Of a DNA stretch of 64,000 nt, positions 22,833 through 35,006 are shown in pieces. The translations under genes and the position numbers were made by a program. Under the pieces are notes generated by a model that worked only from the letters and a program-made list of their open reading frames with translations, had not been told where the DNA came from and made no database searches. The stretch's first letter is position 1. Each line of letters starts with the position of its first letter. This DNA comes from Guadua angustifolia (lineage: Eukaryota; Streptophyta; Magnoliopsida; Poales; Poaceae): positions 3,224,001 through 3,288,000 of the forward strand of contig CM070511.1 of NCBI GenBank assembly GCA_036346375.1, read 5' to 3'.

Positions 22833-25821
22833 TGTAAGGACCCGAATTCACCAATTCGAATCCACTGTGTTTTACCGCACTAGTCCTAGGATCAATCGCT
22901 AGTGCACACAGCTTAACATTGGTAAGCATCATTTCATACACAACGATAAGAATAATAAGACTTTATTCATTGAATATAACTAGTGTACGATCTTATGATC
23001 ACTTACAATTATCCAGCCTCACAAGGCAATAGTAAAACCAATGAGACAAATGCAGCGGAAAGTAGTAGAAAACGTAGATGTCCCATCAGCACACCATAGG
23101 TGCCTGACAAGGATTGGCCTAGTGACACGCGTCCACCTGAAGATCCTCCTCCAATACTGGCGATGATTCCTTCACTGTTGTTGGTTGTTAAGCAAGGGTG
23201 AGTACACCAACACGTACTCAACAAGTTGTGCACAAAATGCACTTCTATCATAGCTATATGCGTGCTTATTCCAAAGGAAAGGCTAAGGGTTCATTGCCAT
23301 AAGCGAAGATTTAAGAACACATACAGTACATAGATTGAAAGACAGTAAAACAAATAATGACAAGTAAGTAGATTCAGTGATTCTCAAATAAACCCAAGTT
23401 TTCCATCCTAAATCAAGTTCCATTATCCACATGGCATCCTGCCATCCCATAACAGTTGTTCAATTTAATTATCTACCCCCTGACTGTAATTCCCGAGCAT
23501 TGCTCAATACCGTGAGCACGGCTATCCGAATAGTTTGTACACTCTGCAGAGATTATGCACTTTACCCACATGATACAACCATGCACCACACAGGTGAACG
23601 ATTATAACAAAGCCTTTACAATGCATCCTCTTAACCCAGCACTATCCGTTGAGGTTTCAACACTGAAGGGTTACACCACCACAACAGAGCCCCCCTCTTG
23701 CGCCATGTGAGCCACCCCCAAGCATGGACTGGTTACCACCACCCGGGTCTCACGCCACCACGATAGCACTCAAGTTAAGTATTTGCAAATTAGTCAGCTA
23801 GGCTGTCCCATACAAGACATGTGGTTGCATGATCGACTCAGGTCAAAGGCTCGCAAGGTTAAGTCCTTAGGATTGATTAAAGCAAGACATACACATACCC
23901 TCAGCTCCTCTGAGCCCACCCTGGCACACTTGCCCCTTTCCACTTGCTTCAATCATAAAGTGATTACCACTCGGTTGGTTACCAAACACCACGTGCTTCT
24001 CACAAATCAACATCGTTGTGTGACCTCCCCGCCACGACAACTCAATCTTTTTGTGTGACCACACATGACACACAAGTTATCATCATTGTTCCATATTCCA
24101 TTAATCAAAATTAATACTCAACATTTCATGTACATGTGATGACGTAGCATGGCTAAGCATTCTAATCCGGTCTAACCATCCATGTTGATTTCAGTATTAA
24201 CCAACTATAATGAACCAACCTAAGGTGACAAGTGGATTATGGCATACGAATAACAAGGTAGGGTGTAATTCAAAAGGTACGGTAGCTAATCCCAAACTTA
24301 TGTTGAAATCATTTATACACATAAAATAATAAGTGATAAGGTAAATCAAAATAGCATGCAATCTAATTTATGGGTGCAACATGATCAAAGCACAACTTGC
24401 CTTGGTTAAGCTCATGGTTGTGGTCTAGAAACTGCTCTTGAGTTGGTAGCTCCTCCTCCGAAGCATCACACAATTCAACGTCTACGCGAATCGAGAGAGA
24501 AGCAAATAAAAACCAAAACCAAATAGCAAATGAACTCGAAAATACAAATAAAATCCACCATTTGGAAAGATCTCAACTTTACCAATCTTTCGGAATTTGA
24601 ATCACCTCAATCGGAGTTCATATACAAAAGCTATATCATTTAGAAATTTTGAAAATAAACTATACTCTGGAATTAGAAATTCTAAATCTTTCCGAATTAC
24701 TTTTATAAAGAAATCCGAATTTTCCTACCCCGGCTTGTACGGACAAAACGTGGCGAAATCTAGACTAACGAACTCAATCTAACGGTTACGGGTAAATCTA
24801 CTACGTGACTCAATATTAACCGTCCGATCTAGATCCAACGGTTGATATTTAATCGGAGACGCTTACCGATTCCGTAGTGATGTGGACAAATTCCGTGCGC
24901 TTGATTAAGATCCGACGGCTGACGAAGCTCCTGATCGGCGATGCGGCGACGGAGACTTGAATTCACCGGAGACGAAGACGACGACCTCGGCGACAACCCG
25001 GCAGCGCACGCTCGGAAATCTCCTGACGACTCCCGCTGTTCTTCACGAAATTCCACGAACGCTGACGCGACTTCCTCGATCACACTCGATTTTCTGGCCG
25101 CTTGCTCGGTTCTCCTGGCGACGCCCGCACGGGGTTTAAATAGCACAGCCGTCCTTCTCCCGCGCGAAACGGACTCGAGTTCCTTGCCAAGTTCGGCCAC
25201 GCGCAGGACCCACAGCCGCAGCTATCCTTTTTCCCGCGCGGATGGACTCCGAGTCCCCTAACGAATTTGGCGCCTCGTTCGTGTTTGACTCGGCCATGTG
25301 CAGCTCCCGCCGGAAGGAGTTCCTACTAGCGATGGCTTTGGCGCTGCGCTGGAGTCCGACTCGACCACGTGCTGGAGAACGGAAGCCCTACGCGCCTGGT
25401 CTTCGGTGCTGGCGCAGGAGTTTCCCTCGGTCGCGCATGCTCCTCCCTCTCGATGGAACTCCAAGCCGTGCCGATCTCAGCCACGCGCCGGAGGAACGGA
25501 AGGAGTTCCCACATGCAGCGAACGTTCTTTCCAAATCGCACCGGTCAGCAATCGATTTCCTAATCCGATTCAATCCCGGAGAGAAAAAGAAATTTCCCAA
25601 AAATAGTTCGAGACCTTCTATACTCAAATAAAATATTTTTGGGCAGTCTTTATTTTAAATTACCCTTTTAATTTTTTTCTTAACAAAAACCATATATATT
25701 AATTCAAAAATAATTCAAATAAATCTCAGAAATTCCAATAACTCCAGAAAATTCCCAAAGGACCATAAAGTGCAATAAAATGATATTTAATAATTGAAAA
25801 ATCAAAAATTGGGATGTTACA
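22833..25821 (-). repeat. 3' LTR of element C
   Basis: 2,989 bp, nearly identical to 30303-33289 except for scattered substitutions and a diverged patch at about 25346-25452. On the minus strand it starts TGTAACATCCC and ends GGGTCCTTACA. A candidate TATA (TTTAAATAG read on the plus strand near 25134-25142) lies in the GC-rich part. No gene is seen in it. Confidence 0.95.
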
Positions 25822-25824
25822 ATC

Positions 25825-25834
25825 CTCCCCCCTT
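25825..25834 (-). other. Polypurine tract of element C
   Basis: Minus-strand AAGGGGGGAG, three bases before the 3' LTR start TGTAACATCCC. Confidence 0.9.
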
Positions 25835-25861
25835 AACGGAATCTCGTCCCGAGATTCAGGG

Positions 25862-27264
25862 CTAGCTAAAGAATAGGTTCGGGAATTCCGTCTTCAGTTC
25901 TTCTTCACATTCCCAGGTTGCTTCATTTTCTGAATGATTACTCCATTGGACTCTACAGAAGCGAGTAGACTTATTTCTGGTCCTGCGCTCCATTACATCC
26001 AAAATCCTAATAGGCTGCTCTTTATAAGTCAAGTCCTCTTGCAATTCGATGGCTTCTAATGGCGTCTTCTCTGCTGGTACTCTGAGACATTTCTTAAGCT
26101 GAGATACATGGAACACATCATGGACTCCTGCTAATGATTGTGGCAACTCCAACTGATATGCAACCTCTCCTCGGCGACTCAGAATTTTAAATGGTCCAAC
26201 ATATCTAGGTGCAAGCTTTCCTTTTACGTTGAACCTTTTCACACCTTTCGGGGGGGTGACTTTGAGATACACGAAATCATTAGGCTCGAAACTCAATTCG
26301 CGATGACGATTATCAGCATAGCTCTTTTGCCTCGACTGTGCTGTTCTTAGTCTCTCTCTGATCCTGGCGACTTGTTCCTCAGCCTCTCTGAGCATCTCAG
26401 GTCCAAACACCGAACGCTCTCCCGTCTCACTCCAATTCAACGGGGTACGACAGGCACGACCATATAGGGCTTCAAATAGCGACATTTGCAAGCTAGCCTG
26501 ATAACTATTGTTATAACTGAACTCCGCATATGGCAAACACTTATCCCATGATGTACTATAAGATATTGCACAAGCTCTCAACATATCTTCCAAAATCTGG
26601 TTTACTCTTTCTGTCTGACCATCTGTCTGCGGATGATAAGCGATACTAAAATTCAGACGAGTTCCCATTGCTTCATGCAATTTCTCCCAAAATCTTGAGG
26701 TAAATTGAGTACCTCGATCCGATACAATTCTCTTAGGCACGCCATGTAAGCATACTATTCTTGACATGTATAACTCTGCCAATCGATCCCTAGAATAGGT
26801 TGTCTTCACTGGAACAAAGTGAGCAACCTTGGTCAACCGATCAATGATGACCCATATGGAATCATAACCCCCTTGAGTCTTGGGCAACCCAGTGATGAAA
26901 TCCATACCAATTTCCTCCCATTTCCATTCCGGAATCTTCAATGGCTGCAAAAGTCCTGCGGGTTTTTGATGCATTGCCTTTACCCTCTGGCACACATCAC
27001 ATAATGCAACGTGTTCCGCAACCTCACGCTTCATACTCGACCACCAAAATCTCTTCTTAAGATCATGATACATCTTGGCACTTCCTGGATGTATAGAATA
27101 CTTGGAATCGTGCGCTTCTTCTAGAATCAACTGCTTAAGATCTTTCTCTTCCGGCACACAAATACGACCTTTAAACCACAAAGTTCCTTGCTCATCCACC
27201 GAGAAATCCTCATCTAACCCTTCATCCTTCTTGGACTTGATCCTGTCGATCTTCTCATCCTTAC
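25862..27264 (-). CDS. Element C: open integrase with chromodomain
   Basis: An uninterrupted reading frame runs from a stop near 27268 to 25862; the first Met is at 27199, but the natural product would be cut from a polyprotein. In order it shows the HHCC zinc finger (HDSKYSIH then CDVC), the catalytic core with MDFITGLPKTQGGYDS, SDRGTQFTSRF and QTDGQTERVNQ (all three DDE acidic residues present), the GPY/F region (APRYVGPFKILSRRGEVAYQ) and a C-terminal chromodomain (TRFCRVQWSNHSENEATWE). Chromodomains of this clade are thought to direct insertion toward heterochromatin. It is the best preserved enzyme in the window, yet upstream RNase H carries stops, so normal Gag-Pol expression is unlikely. 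Confidence 0.88.
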
Positions 27265-28240
27265 TCTACTTATCCCTGATTTGATCCTCCAAGGTTGGCT
27301 TTACTTCCAAGGCAGCTACGAATCCTTGCGGTACAACCTCCAATCCCAACTTCCGAAATTCTTCACATAACTTCGGTTGTTCGCTGGCTTCTATTGTATT
27401 TACACTGTGGCTCTTACGACTCAAAGCATCGGCTACCACATTGGCTTTTCTGGGATGATAATGAATTCCGACGTTATAGTCCTTGATCAGTTCCAACCAT
27501 CTTCTTTGCCTCATATTGAGTTCCGACTGAGTGAAGATATACATCAAACTCTTATGATCCGTATATATCTCACACCTATTTCCGATGAGATAATGACGTC
27601 ATATCTTTAAAGCATGCACTACAGTTGCTAACTCCAGGTCATGAGTCGGAAAATTCCCTTCATGCGGCCTCAACTGTCTTGACGCATAGGCTACAACCTT
27701 GCCGTTCTGCATTAAAATGCAACCAAGTCCTTGCCTTGATGCATCACAATAAATATCAAAGCCACACTGCACTTCTGGCAATACTAACACCGGTGCAGAT
27801 GTTAATCGCTTCTTTAACTCCTCAAAACTCTTTTCACATTCTGGCGTCCATGAAAACTTATTCTCCTTCTTTAACAATTGCGTAAGAGGTCCCGCAATCG
27901 TTAAGAATCCTTCTATGAATCGACGGTAATATCCCACCATTCCCAGGAAACTACGGATCTGAGTAACTATCTCTGGTTGCTCCCAATTCATCACAGCTTC
28001 CACTTTACTTGGGTCCACGGCAACTCCTTGGGCGGTTATCACATGGCCAAGGAATTCCACTTTCTTCTTCCAGAAGTCACATTTACTAAATTTGGCATAC
28101 AACTGTTGCTCTCGCAGCTCCTCCAAAACCGATCTTAGATGTTCCGCGTGCTCTCCTTCTGACTTAGAGTACACAAGGATATCGTTTATTCATCCACAAA
28201 TTTATCCAAATACTCCATGAATACTTTATTCATCATGTTC
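27265..28240 (-). pseudogene. Element C: truncated RT end and RNase H, inactivated
   Basis: The frame begins at RT motif MNMMNKVFMEYLDKFV and then loses the catalytic FIDD: the stretch at about 28200-28180 reads KFVDE-stop in place of KFVVVFIDD. RT thumb and connection (WKKKVEFLGHVITAQ, RSFLGMVGYYRRFIEGF) and RNase H (DIYCDASRQGLGCILM) are open to 27599, where HALKI is followed by TGA. RNase H continues (YTDHKSLMYIFTQSEL, KANVVADALSRK) to a stop near 27268. The TGA at 27601-27599 is the same as the one in element B at 38176-38178; related copies have a tryptophan codon. Confidence 0.9.
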
Positions 28241-28455
28241 ATGACTCAAGCTAGGTCATTAGCTGGTACACACGGATCTTAGCAGCTTAAACCATAACTA
28301 AGCAGTAACTTAAAATCAACGTCAGAGCACTGCTCGACATATCCCTTTATTACAAAAGTTGGACCCATGGGTCATACGGCGACGGGAACATTCAACTAAC
28401 AACTACTTTTAGATGAAGCAAAAACTGGAATAAAACGCGACTTTTAGGCGTCCAA
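28241..28455 (-). other. Element C: unknown segment replacing protease and early RT
   Basis: About 215 bp between the gag stop and the RT remainder with no open frame. It is homologous to 37320-37518 in element B (both include a GACCCATGGGTCCAACTTTTG stretch) but not to any chromovirus protease or RT sequence in D or G. Its origin is unknown. Confidence 0.75.
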
Positions 28456-29792
28456 CTACTCCTCCTCTTCACCACCTTCGCCACAGATATCGAACGGAGG
28501 ATCGCAGGCTCTTGGATAGCTATCTTCGTTCTCCTGATTTTGGTTAGCGAAGAGAGACTCGTCCTCTTGCTGATTAGCGGTGGTGTCGACGTCAGGGATT
28601 TCCAGCACCACTTCCACGGTGTCTTGAGCTTCATCTGTCGTGATGTGATTGATCCTTCCACGCATCGTTGTTTGAGGCGATGCTCCTGACTGCACTGGTA
28701 CTCGATTACTCCCTGTCACTGGGGTTTTAGCTGGGGTAGTGCCTAAGTTAAAGTGAACTGGAGTAACATTCCCCTTCTTCGGACACTTGTTAGCGAAATG
28801 CCCTGGTTCATTGCAAGAGAAACATTTCTTGACAGCGGTCTGCTGACTCCCTGCTGGTGCGTTGCTTCCTGGTGCTGGTGTTTGAAAATTCTGATTAGTG
28901 GGGCGAGATGACGGTGCTGAGGTCTTGTTGGTCCACTGGGGTTGAATTCGGGCAAACTGCTGCGGTGTCATCCTTAACCTAAGTTGATTAGGTCGCACTG
29001 CCTGACTAGCCATTCTGCGCTTACGGTGTTCACCCAATTCTTTACGCTTATCCTCAAGAATCAAGGCCTTATTGACTAACTCTTGAAATCAGGGAAAGTG
29101 TGGGTGATTAATCCCACCTGCAATCCAGAGTTTAAGCCCTTCATAAAACGGGATTGCCTAGCCTTGTCTGTAGCCACATCTTCTGGTGCATAACGTGCCA
29201 ACTGAGTAAACTTATTCAGATATTCTGCCACTGACTGGCCTCCTTGCTTCAACGCCCTGAACTCTTCCTTCTTAAGGTCCATCATTCCTTCTAGCACATG
29301 GTATTGGCGGAAAGCAGCTGAAAACTCTTCCCAAGAAATCTCCTGTGGTGCTTCATGTGCGGCGCAATAGTTCTCCCACCATTCTGCGGCGGTTCCTTCC
29401 AACTGGTGTGAAGCATACAATACCTTCTCATTGCCCTCACATTGCGTGATATGTAATTTCCTTTCAATAGTCCTCAGCCAATCATCGGCCTCCAAAGGAT
29501 TAGCATTGCCTGAGAATGTTGGAGGACGGGTTCTCATGAAGTCTGACAACCTAGAATGAGAACGTTGCCCATTGTTGCCTTGCTGCATGTTGTGTGTTCC
29601 TACAGCATGGTTGGTCATATTCTGCATCTGCTGCATCATTGTTTGCATAAGCTGAGTTTGTGCGGCTAAGAAAGCTCCCAAGTTCTACAGATCTACTGGC
29701 GGTGCTGATTGCGTTGGCATTCCATCATTGGGGTTGTCATTCCGGCGAAGACCACTTCCGGACACCCCATTGTTACCTCGAGTGTTCACCAT
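28456..29792 (-). pseudogene. Element C: gag with acidic tail
   Basis: ATG at 29792 (MVNTRGNNGVSG). A stop lies near 29688 (VDL-stop-NLGAF) and a frameshift near 29085, between FPDF and ELVNKALILEDKRK. The gag core includes MRTRPPTFSGNANPLEADDW, EGTAAEWWENYCAAH and FRALKQGGQSVAEYLNKF. The zinc knuckle CFSCNEPGHFANKC (CCHC) is intact. After RGRINHITTDEAQ, where related elements enter protease, the frame instead runs into an acidic tail (EIPDVDTT, YPRACDPPFDICGEGGEEEE) and stops. The protein would be a free Gag not fused to Pol. Confidence 0.9.
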
Positions 29793-30070
29793 CTGCTTGA
29801 TTGCTTCTTAGGTTAGGAGAGATAGAGATAGCATAGATAAGATGCAAGAATTTCTAAAACGGGGGATTAGGCTAACCCAAAACTTTATATCTTTATTAAT
29901 TAACTTGGTATGGTTGCTTACAAAAGCCTAAAAGCTTGCAACACATACTGCACACTCAGCAAACATTAAAATCCAAACTAAACACTCAACCTTAATGTCT
30001 ATTACATTTGGGTGAGACTATTCTATTTGACGCGATTCAATGATTGAGTCTCAACTTAAACTAAGACTCT

Positions 30071-30095
30071 CACTCCTCGAGTCATCCTCCTCATC
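30071..30095 (-). other. Deletion scar of the pre-gag ORF in element C
   Basis: On the minus strand the leader reads ATAGATGAG, then GAGGATGACTCGAGGAGTGA, then GAGTCTTAG. In element B the ATAGATGAG opens the pre-gag ORF and GGATGGCTCGAGGAGTGA closes it, 696 bp apart. C therefore keeps only the first and last codons of that ORF. Confidence 0.8.
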
Positions 30096-30285
30096 TATTT
30101 TAAAGAAAATAGATAAGTCTTCCATCTTCAAATGGCCACTCCGAAAAATTTGAGGTACATTTCAGCAAAGGTAAGGAATAGAGAATGAGATGAGTTAAGA
30201 GTGTTGTTTTAGTTCGATTTAGATTTTTCCTTTAGAAAATAGTTTTGGACACTCTACCAACAAGGGCCAAGTCCTACAGTCAGTA

Positions 30286-30298
30286 GGCTCTGATACCA
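30286..30298 (-). other. Primer-binding site of element C
   Basis: Minus-strand TGGTATCAGAGCC, four bases after the 5' LTR end. It is complementary to the 3' end of plant initiator tRNA-Met as used by many Ty3/gypsy elements, and primes minus-strand synthesis. Confidence 0.9.
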
Positions 30299-30302
30299 CC
30301 TC

Positions 30303-33289
30303 TGTAAGGACCCGAATTCACCAATTCGAATCCACTGTGTTTTACCGCACTAGTCCCAGGATCAATCGCTAGTGCACACAGCTTAACATTGGAAAGCATC
30401 ATTTCATACACAGCGATAAGAATAATAAGACTTAATTCATTGAATATAACTAGTGTACGATCTTATGATCACTTACAATTATTCAGCCTCACAAGGCAAT
30501 AGTAAAACTAATGAGACAAATGCAGCGGAAAGTAGTAGAAAACGTAGATGTCCCATCAGCACACCACAGGCACCTGACAAGGATTGGCCTAGTGACACGC
30601 GTCCACCTGAAGATCCTCCACCAATACTGGCGATGATTCCTTCACTATTGTTGGTTGTTAAGCAAGGGTGAGTACACCAACACGTACTCAACAAGTTGTG
30701 CACAAAATGCAGATCTATCATAGCTATATGCAGGCTTATTCCAAAGGAAAGGCTAAGGGTTCATTGCCATAAAGCAGCATTTAAGAACACATACAGTACA
30801 TAGATTGAAAGACAGTAAAACAAATAATGACAAGTAAGTAGATTCAGTGATTCTCAAATAAACCCAAGTTTTCCATCCTAAATCAAGTTCCATTATCCAC
30901 ATGGCATCCTGCCATCCCATAACAGTTGTTCATTTTAATTATCTACCCCTTGACTGTAATTCCCGAGCATTGCTCAATACCGTGAGCACGGCTATCCGAA
31001 TAGTTTGTACACTCTGCAGAGATTATGCACTTTACCCACATGATACAACCATGCACCACACAGGTGAACGATTATAACAAAGCCATTACAATGCATCCAC
31101 TTAACCCAGTACTATCCGCTGAGGTTTCAACACTGAAGGGTTACACCACCACAACAGGCCCCCCCTCTTGCGCCATGTGAGCCACCCCAAAGCATGGACT
31201 GGTTACCACCACCCGGGTCTCACGCCACCACGATAGCACTCATGTTAAGCATTTGCAAATTAGTCAGCTAGGCTATCCCATACCAGACATGTGGTTGCAT
31301 GATCGACTCAGGTCAAAGGCTCGCAAGGTTAAGTCCTTAGGATTGATTAAAGCAAGACATACACATACTCTCAGCTCCTCTGAGCCCACCCCGGCGCACT
31401 TGCCCCTTTCCACTTGCTTCAATCATAAAGTGATTACCACTCGGTTGGTTACCAAGCACCACGTGCTTCTCACAAATCAACATCGTTGTGTGACCTCCCC
31501 GCCACGACAACTCAATCTTTTTGTGTGACCACACATGACACACAAGTTATCATCATTGTTCCATATTCCATTAATCAAATTTAATACTCAACATTTCATG
31601 TACATGTGATGACGTAGCATGGCTAAGCATTCTAATCCGGTCTAACCATCCATGTTGATTTCAGTATTAACCAACTATAATGAACCAACCTAAGGTGACA
31701 AGTGGATTATGGAATACGAATAACAAGGTAGGGTGTAATTCAAAAGGTACGGTAGCTAATCCCAAACTTATGTTGAAATCATTTATACACATAAAATAAT
31801 AAGTGATAAAGTAAATCAAAATAGCATGCAATCTAATTTATGGGTGCAACATGATCAAAGCACAACTTGCCTTGGTTAAGCTCATGGTCGTGGTCTAGAA
31901 ACTGCTCTTGAGTTGGTAGCTCCTCCTCCGAAGCGTCGCACAATTCAATGTCTACGCGAATCGAGAGAGAAGCAAATAAAAACCAAAACCAAATAGCAAA
32001 TGAACTCGAAAATACAAATAAAATCCACCATTTGGAAAGATCTCAACTTTACCAATCTTTCGGAATTTGAATCACCTCAATCGGAGTTCATATACAAAAG
32101 CTATATCATTTAGAAATTTTGAAAATAAACTATACTCTGGAATTAGAAATTCTAAATCTTTCCGAATTACTTTTATAAAGAAATCCGAATTTTCCTGCCC
32201 CGGCTTGTACGGACAAAACGTGGCGAAATCTAGACTGATGAACTCAATCTAACGGTTACGGGTAAATCTACTACGTGACTCAATATTAACCGTCCGATCT
32301 AGATCCAACGGTTGATATTTAATCGGAGACGCTTACCGATTCCGTAGTGATGTGGACAAATTCCGTGCGCTTGATTAAGATCTGACGGCTGACGAAGCTC
32401 CTGATCGGCGATGCGGCGACGGAGACTTGAATTCACCGGAGACAAAGACGACGACCTCGGTGACAACCCGGCAGCGCAAGCTCGGAAATCTCCTGACGAC
32501 TCCCGCTGTTCTTCGCGAAATTCCACGAACGCTGACGCGACTTCCTCGATCGCACTCGATTTTCTGGCCGCTTGCTCGGTTCTCCTGGCGACGCCCGCAC
32601 GGGGTTTAAATAGCGCAGCCGTCCTTCTCCCGCGCGAAACGAACTCGAGTTCCTTGCCAAGTTCGGCCACGCGCAGGACCCACAGCCGCAGCTATCCTTT
32701 TTCCCGCTCGGATGGACTCCGAGTCCCCTACCGAATTTGGTGCCTCGTTCATGTTTGACTCGGCCATGTGCTGCTCCTGCCGGAAGGAGTTCCTACTAGC
32801 GATGGCTTTGGCGCTTACCGAGTCCGACTTCGACCACATCTTTGGAGAACGGAAGCCTGGCGCTGGTCTTGATCTTTGGCGCGCAGAGTTTGACTTCGAT
32901 CACGATGCTCCTCCCGCTCGATGGAACCCCAAGCCATGTCGATCTCAGCCACGCGCCGGAGGAACGGAAGGAGTTCCCGCATGCAGCGAACGTTCTTTCC
33001 AAATCGCACCGGTCAGTAATCGATTTCCTAATCCGATTCAATCCCGGAGAGAAAAAGAAATTTCCCAAAAACACTTCGAGACCTTCTATACTCAAATAAA
33101 ATATTTTTTGGCAGTCTTTATTTTAAATTACCCTTTTAATTTTTTTCTTAACAAAAACCATATATATTAATTCAAAAATAATTCAAATAAATCTCAGAAA
33201 TTCCAATAACTCCAGAAAATTCCCAAAGGACCATAAATTGCAATAAAATGATATTTAATAATTGAAAAACCAAAAATTGGGATGTTACA
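30303..33289 (-). repeat. 5' LTR of element C
   Basis: 2,987 bp, the partner of 22833-25821. Its diverged patch is at about 32816-32920. The LTR that would drive transcription of the element on the minus strand is this one. Confidence 0.95.
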
Positions 33290-33294
33290 AAATT

Positions 33295-34808
33295 GCTATT
33301 TTGTTTTAAACAATATTGCATGTTATTTCACTCGTACAAATGATTTCCACTTAAATTGGGATTTAGATATTGTACCCTTTGAATTACACCCTACCTTGTT
33401 ATTTGTATGTCATAATCCACTTGTCATCTTAGGTTGGTTCACTATAGTTGGTTAATAATGAAATCAACATGGATGGTTAGATCGGATTAGATGCTTAGCC
33501 ATGCTACGTCATCACATGTACATGAAATGCTGATTATTAATCTTGATTAATGGAATATGGAACCATGATATGAACTTGTGTGTCATGTGTGGCCACACGA
33601 TGAGATTGAGTTGTTGTGGCGAGGAGGTCACGCAACGATGTTGAATTGTGTAGCATGTGTTGCTTGGTAATCAACCGGGTTTGGTAATCACTTTGATTGA
33701 AACAAGTGGCAACGGCAAGTGTGCCAGGGTGGGCCCGATGGGCAAGGGGTATGTGCAAGTCTTGTTTTAATCAACCCTAAGGACTTAACCTTGCGAGCCT
33801 TTGACCTGAGTCAATCATGCAACCACATTTCTGTTATGGGGCAGCCTAGCTGACTAATTTGCAAAGTCTTAGCTTGAGTACTATCATGGTGGTGTGAGGC
33901 CCGTGTGGAGGTAACCAGTCCTCGCACGTGGTGGCTCACATGGCGCAAGAGGGGGGCCCTGGGTGTGGTAACCAGTCCCTCCAGTGTTGAAACCTTAGCT
34001 GGTAGTACTGAGTTAAGAGGATGCATTGTAAAGGCTTTGTAATAATCATTCACCTGTGTGGTGCATGGTTGTTTCATGTGGGTAAAGTGCATAACCTCTG
34101 CAAAGTGTGCAAACTATTCGTATAGCCGTGCTCACGGTATTGAGCAATGCTCGGGAATTACAGTCAAAGGGTAGTTAATTAAAACTGGACAACTGGATGG
34201 GATGGCAGGATGCCATGTGGATAATAGAACTTGGATTTAGGATGGAAACTTGGTTTACTTGAGAATCACTGATTCTATTACTTGTTATTATTGTTTTACT
34301 GTCTTTTCAATCTATGTAATGTATGTGCTTTCAAATGCTGCTTACTGCAATTGAACCATAAGCCTTCCTTTGGAATAAGCCTGCATATAGCTATGATAGG
34401 ATTGCATTCTATGCACAACTTGTTGAGTGCTTTTGTACTCACCCTTGCCTTCAACAACAAATAACAGTGGGGGAATCTTCGCTTGAATTGGTGGAGGATT
34501 TTCAGGTGGACACGAGTCACTAGGCCAATCCTTGTCAATCGCCTGTGTGTGCTGATGGGACATCTACGTCTTTTGCTATATTTTCCGCTGCACTTGTTTA
34601 AGTTTACTTCCGCAATGCCCATGTGGCAGAATAATGTAAGTGATCATAAGATCATACACTAGTTATATTAAATAAATGAGTTCTTGTTGTTCTTATCGTT
34701 GTGAATGATTTGATGCTTACTAATGTTAAGCTGTGTGCACTAGTGTTGATCCTGGGACTAGTGTAGTAAAACACAGTGGATTCGAATTGGTGAATTCGGG
34801 TTCTTACA
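33295..34808 (+). repeat. 5' LTR of element B, second part
   Basis: Resumes after the AAATT duplication (33290-33294) and aligns with about 41579-43090 of the 3' LTR. It ends GAATTCGGGTTCTTACA, directly followed by the primer-binding site. No gene is seen. Confidence 0.92.
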
Positions 34809-34812
34809 GAGG

Positions 34813-34824
34813 TGGTATCAGAGC
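34813..34824 (+). other. Primer-binding site of element B
   Basis: TGGTATCAGAGC, four bases after the LTR end at 34808. Initiator tRNA-Met type, as in element C and in the second G unit. Confidence 0.9.
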
Positions 34825-35006
34825 ATACTGACTGTAGGACTTGGCCCTAGTTGGTAGAGAGTCCAAAACTATTTTCTAAAGGAAAAACTACAACTTGATT
34901 AAGACAACACTCTCAACTCATCTTATTCTCTACTCCTTACCTTTGCTGAAATCTACCTCAAATTTTTCGGAATGGCCGTTTGACTTATCTACTTTTCTTT
35001 AAATAG

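Larger units (their letters stand above)
22833..33289 (-). mobile_element. Element C: non-autonomous Tekay-type chromovirus, reverse
   Basis: 10,457 bp flanked by a perfect 5-bp duplication AAATT (22828-22832, 33290-33294) inside the 5' LTR of element B. Minus-strand order is 5' LTR (33289-30303), primer-binding site (30298-30286), short leader, gag (29792-28456), unknown segment, RT end/RNase H/integrase/chromodomain (28240-25862), polypurine tract and 3' LTR (25821-22833). It is the youngest LTR element by nesting. It shares with B the same loss of protease and early RT. Confidence 0.95.
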
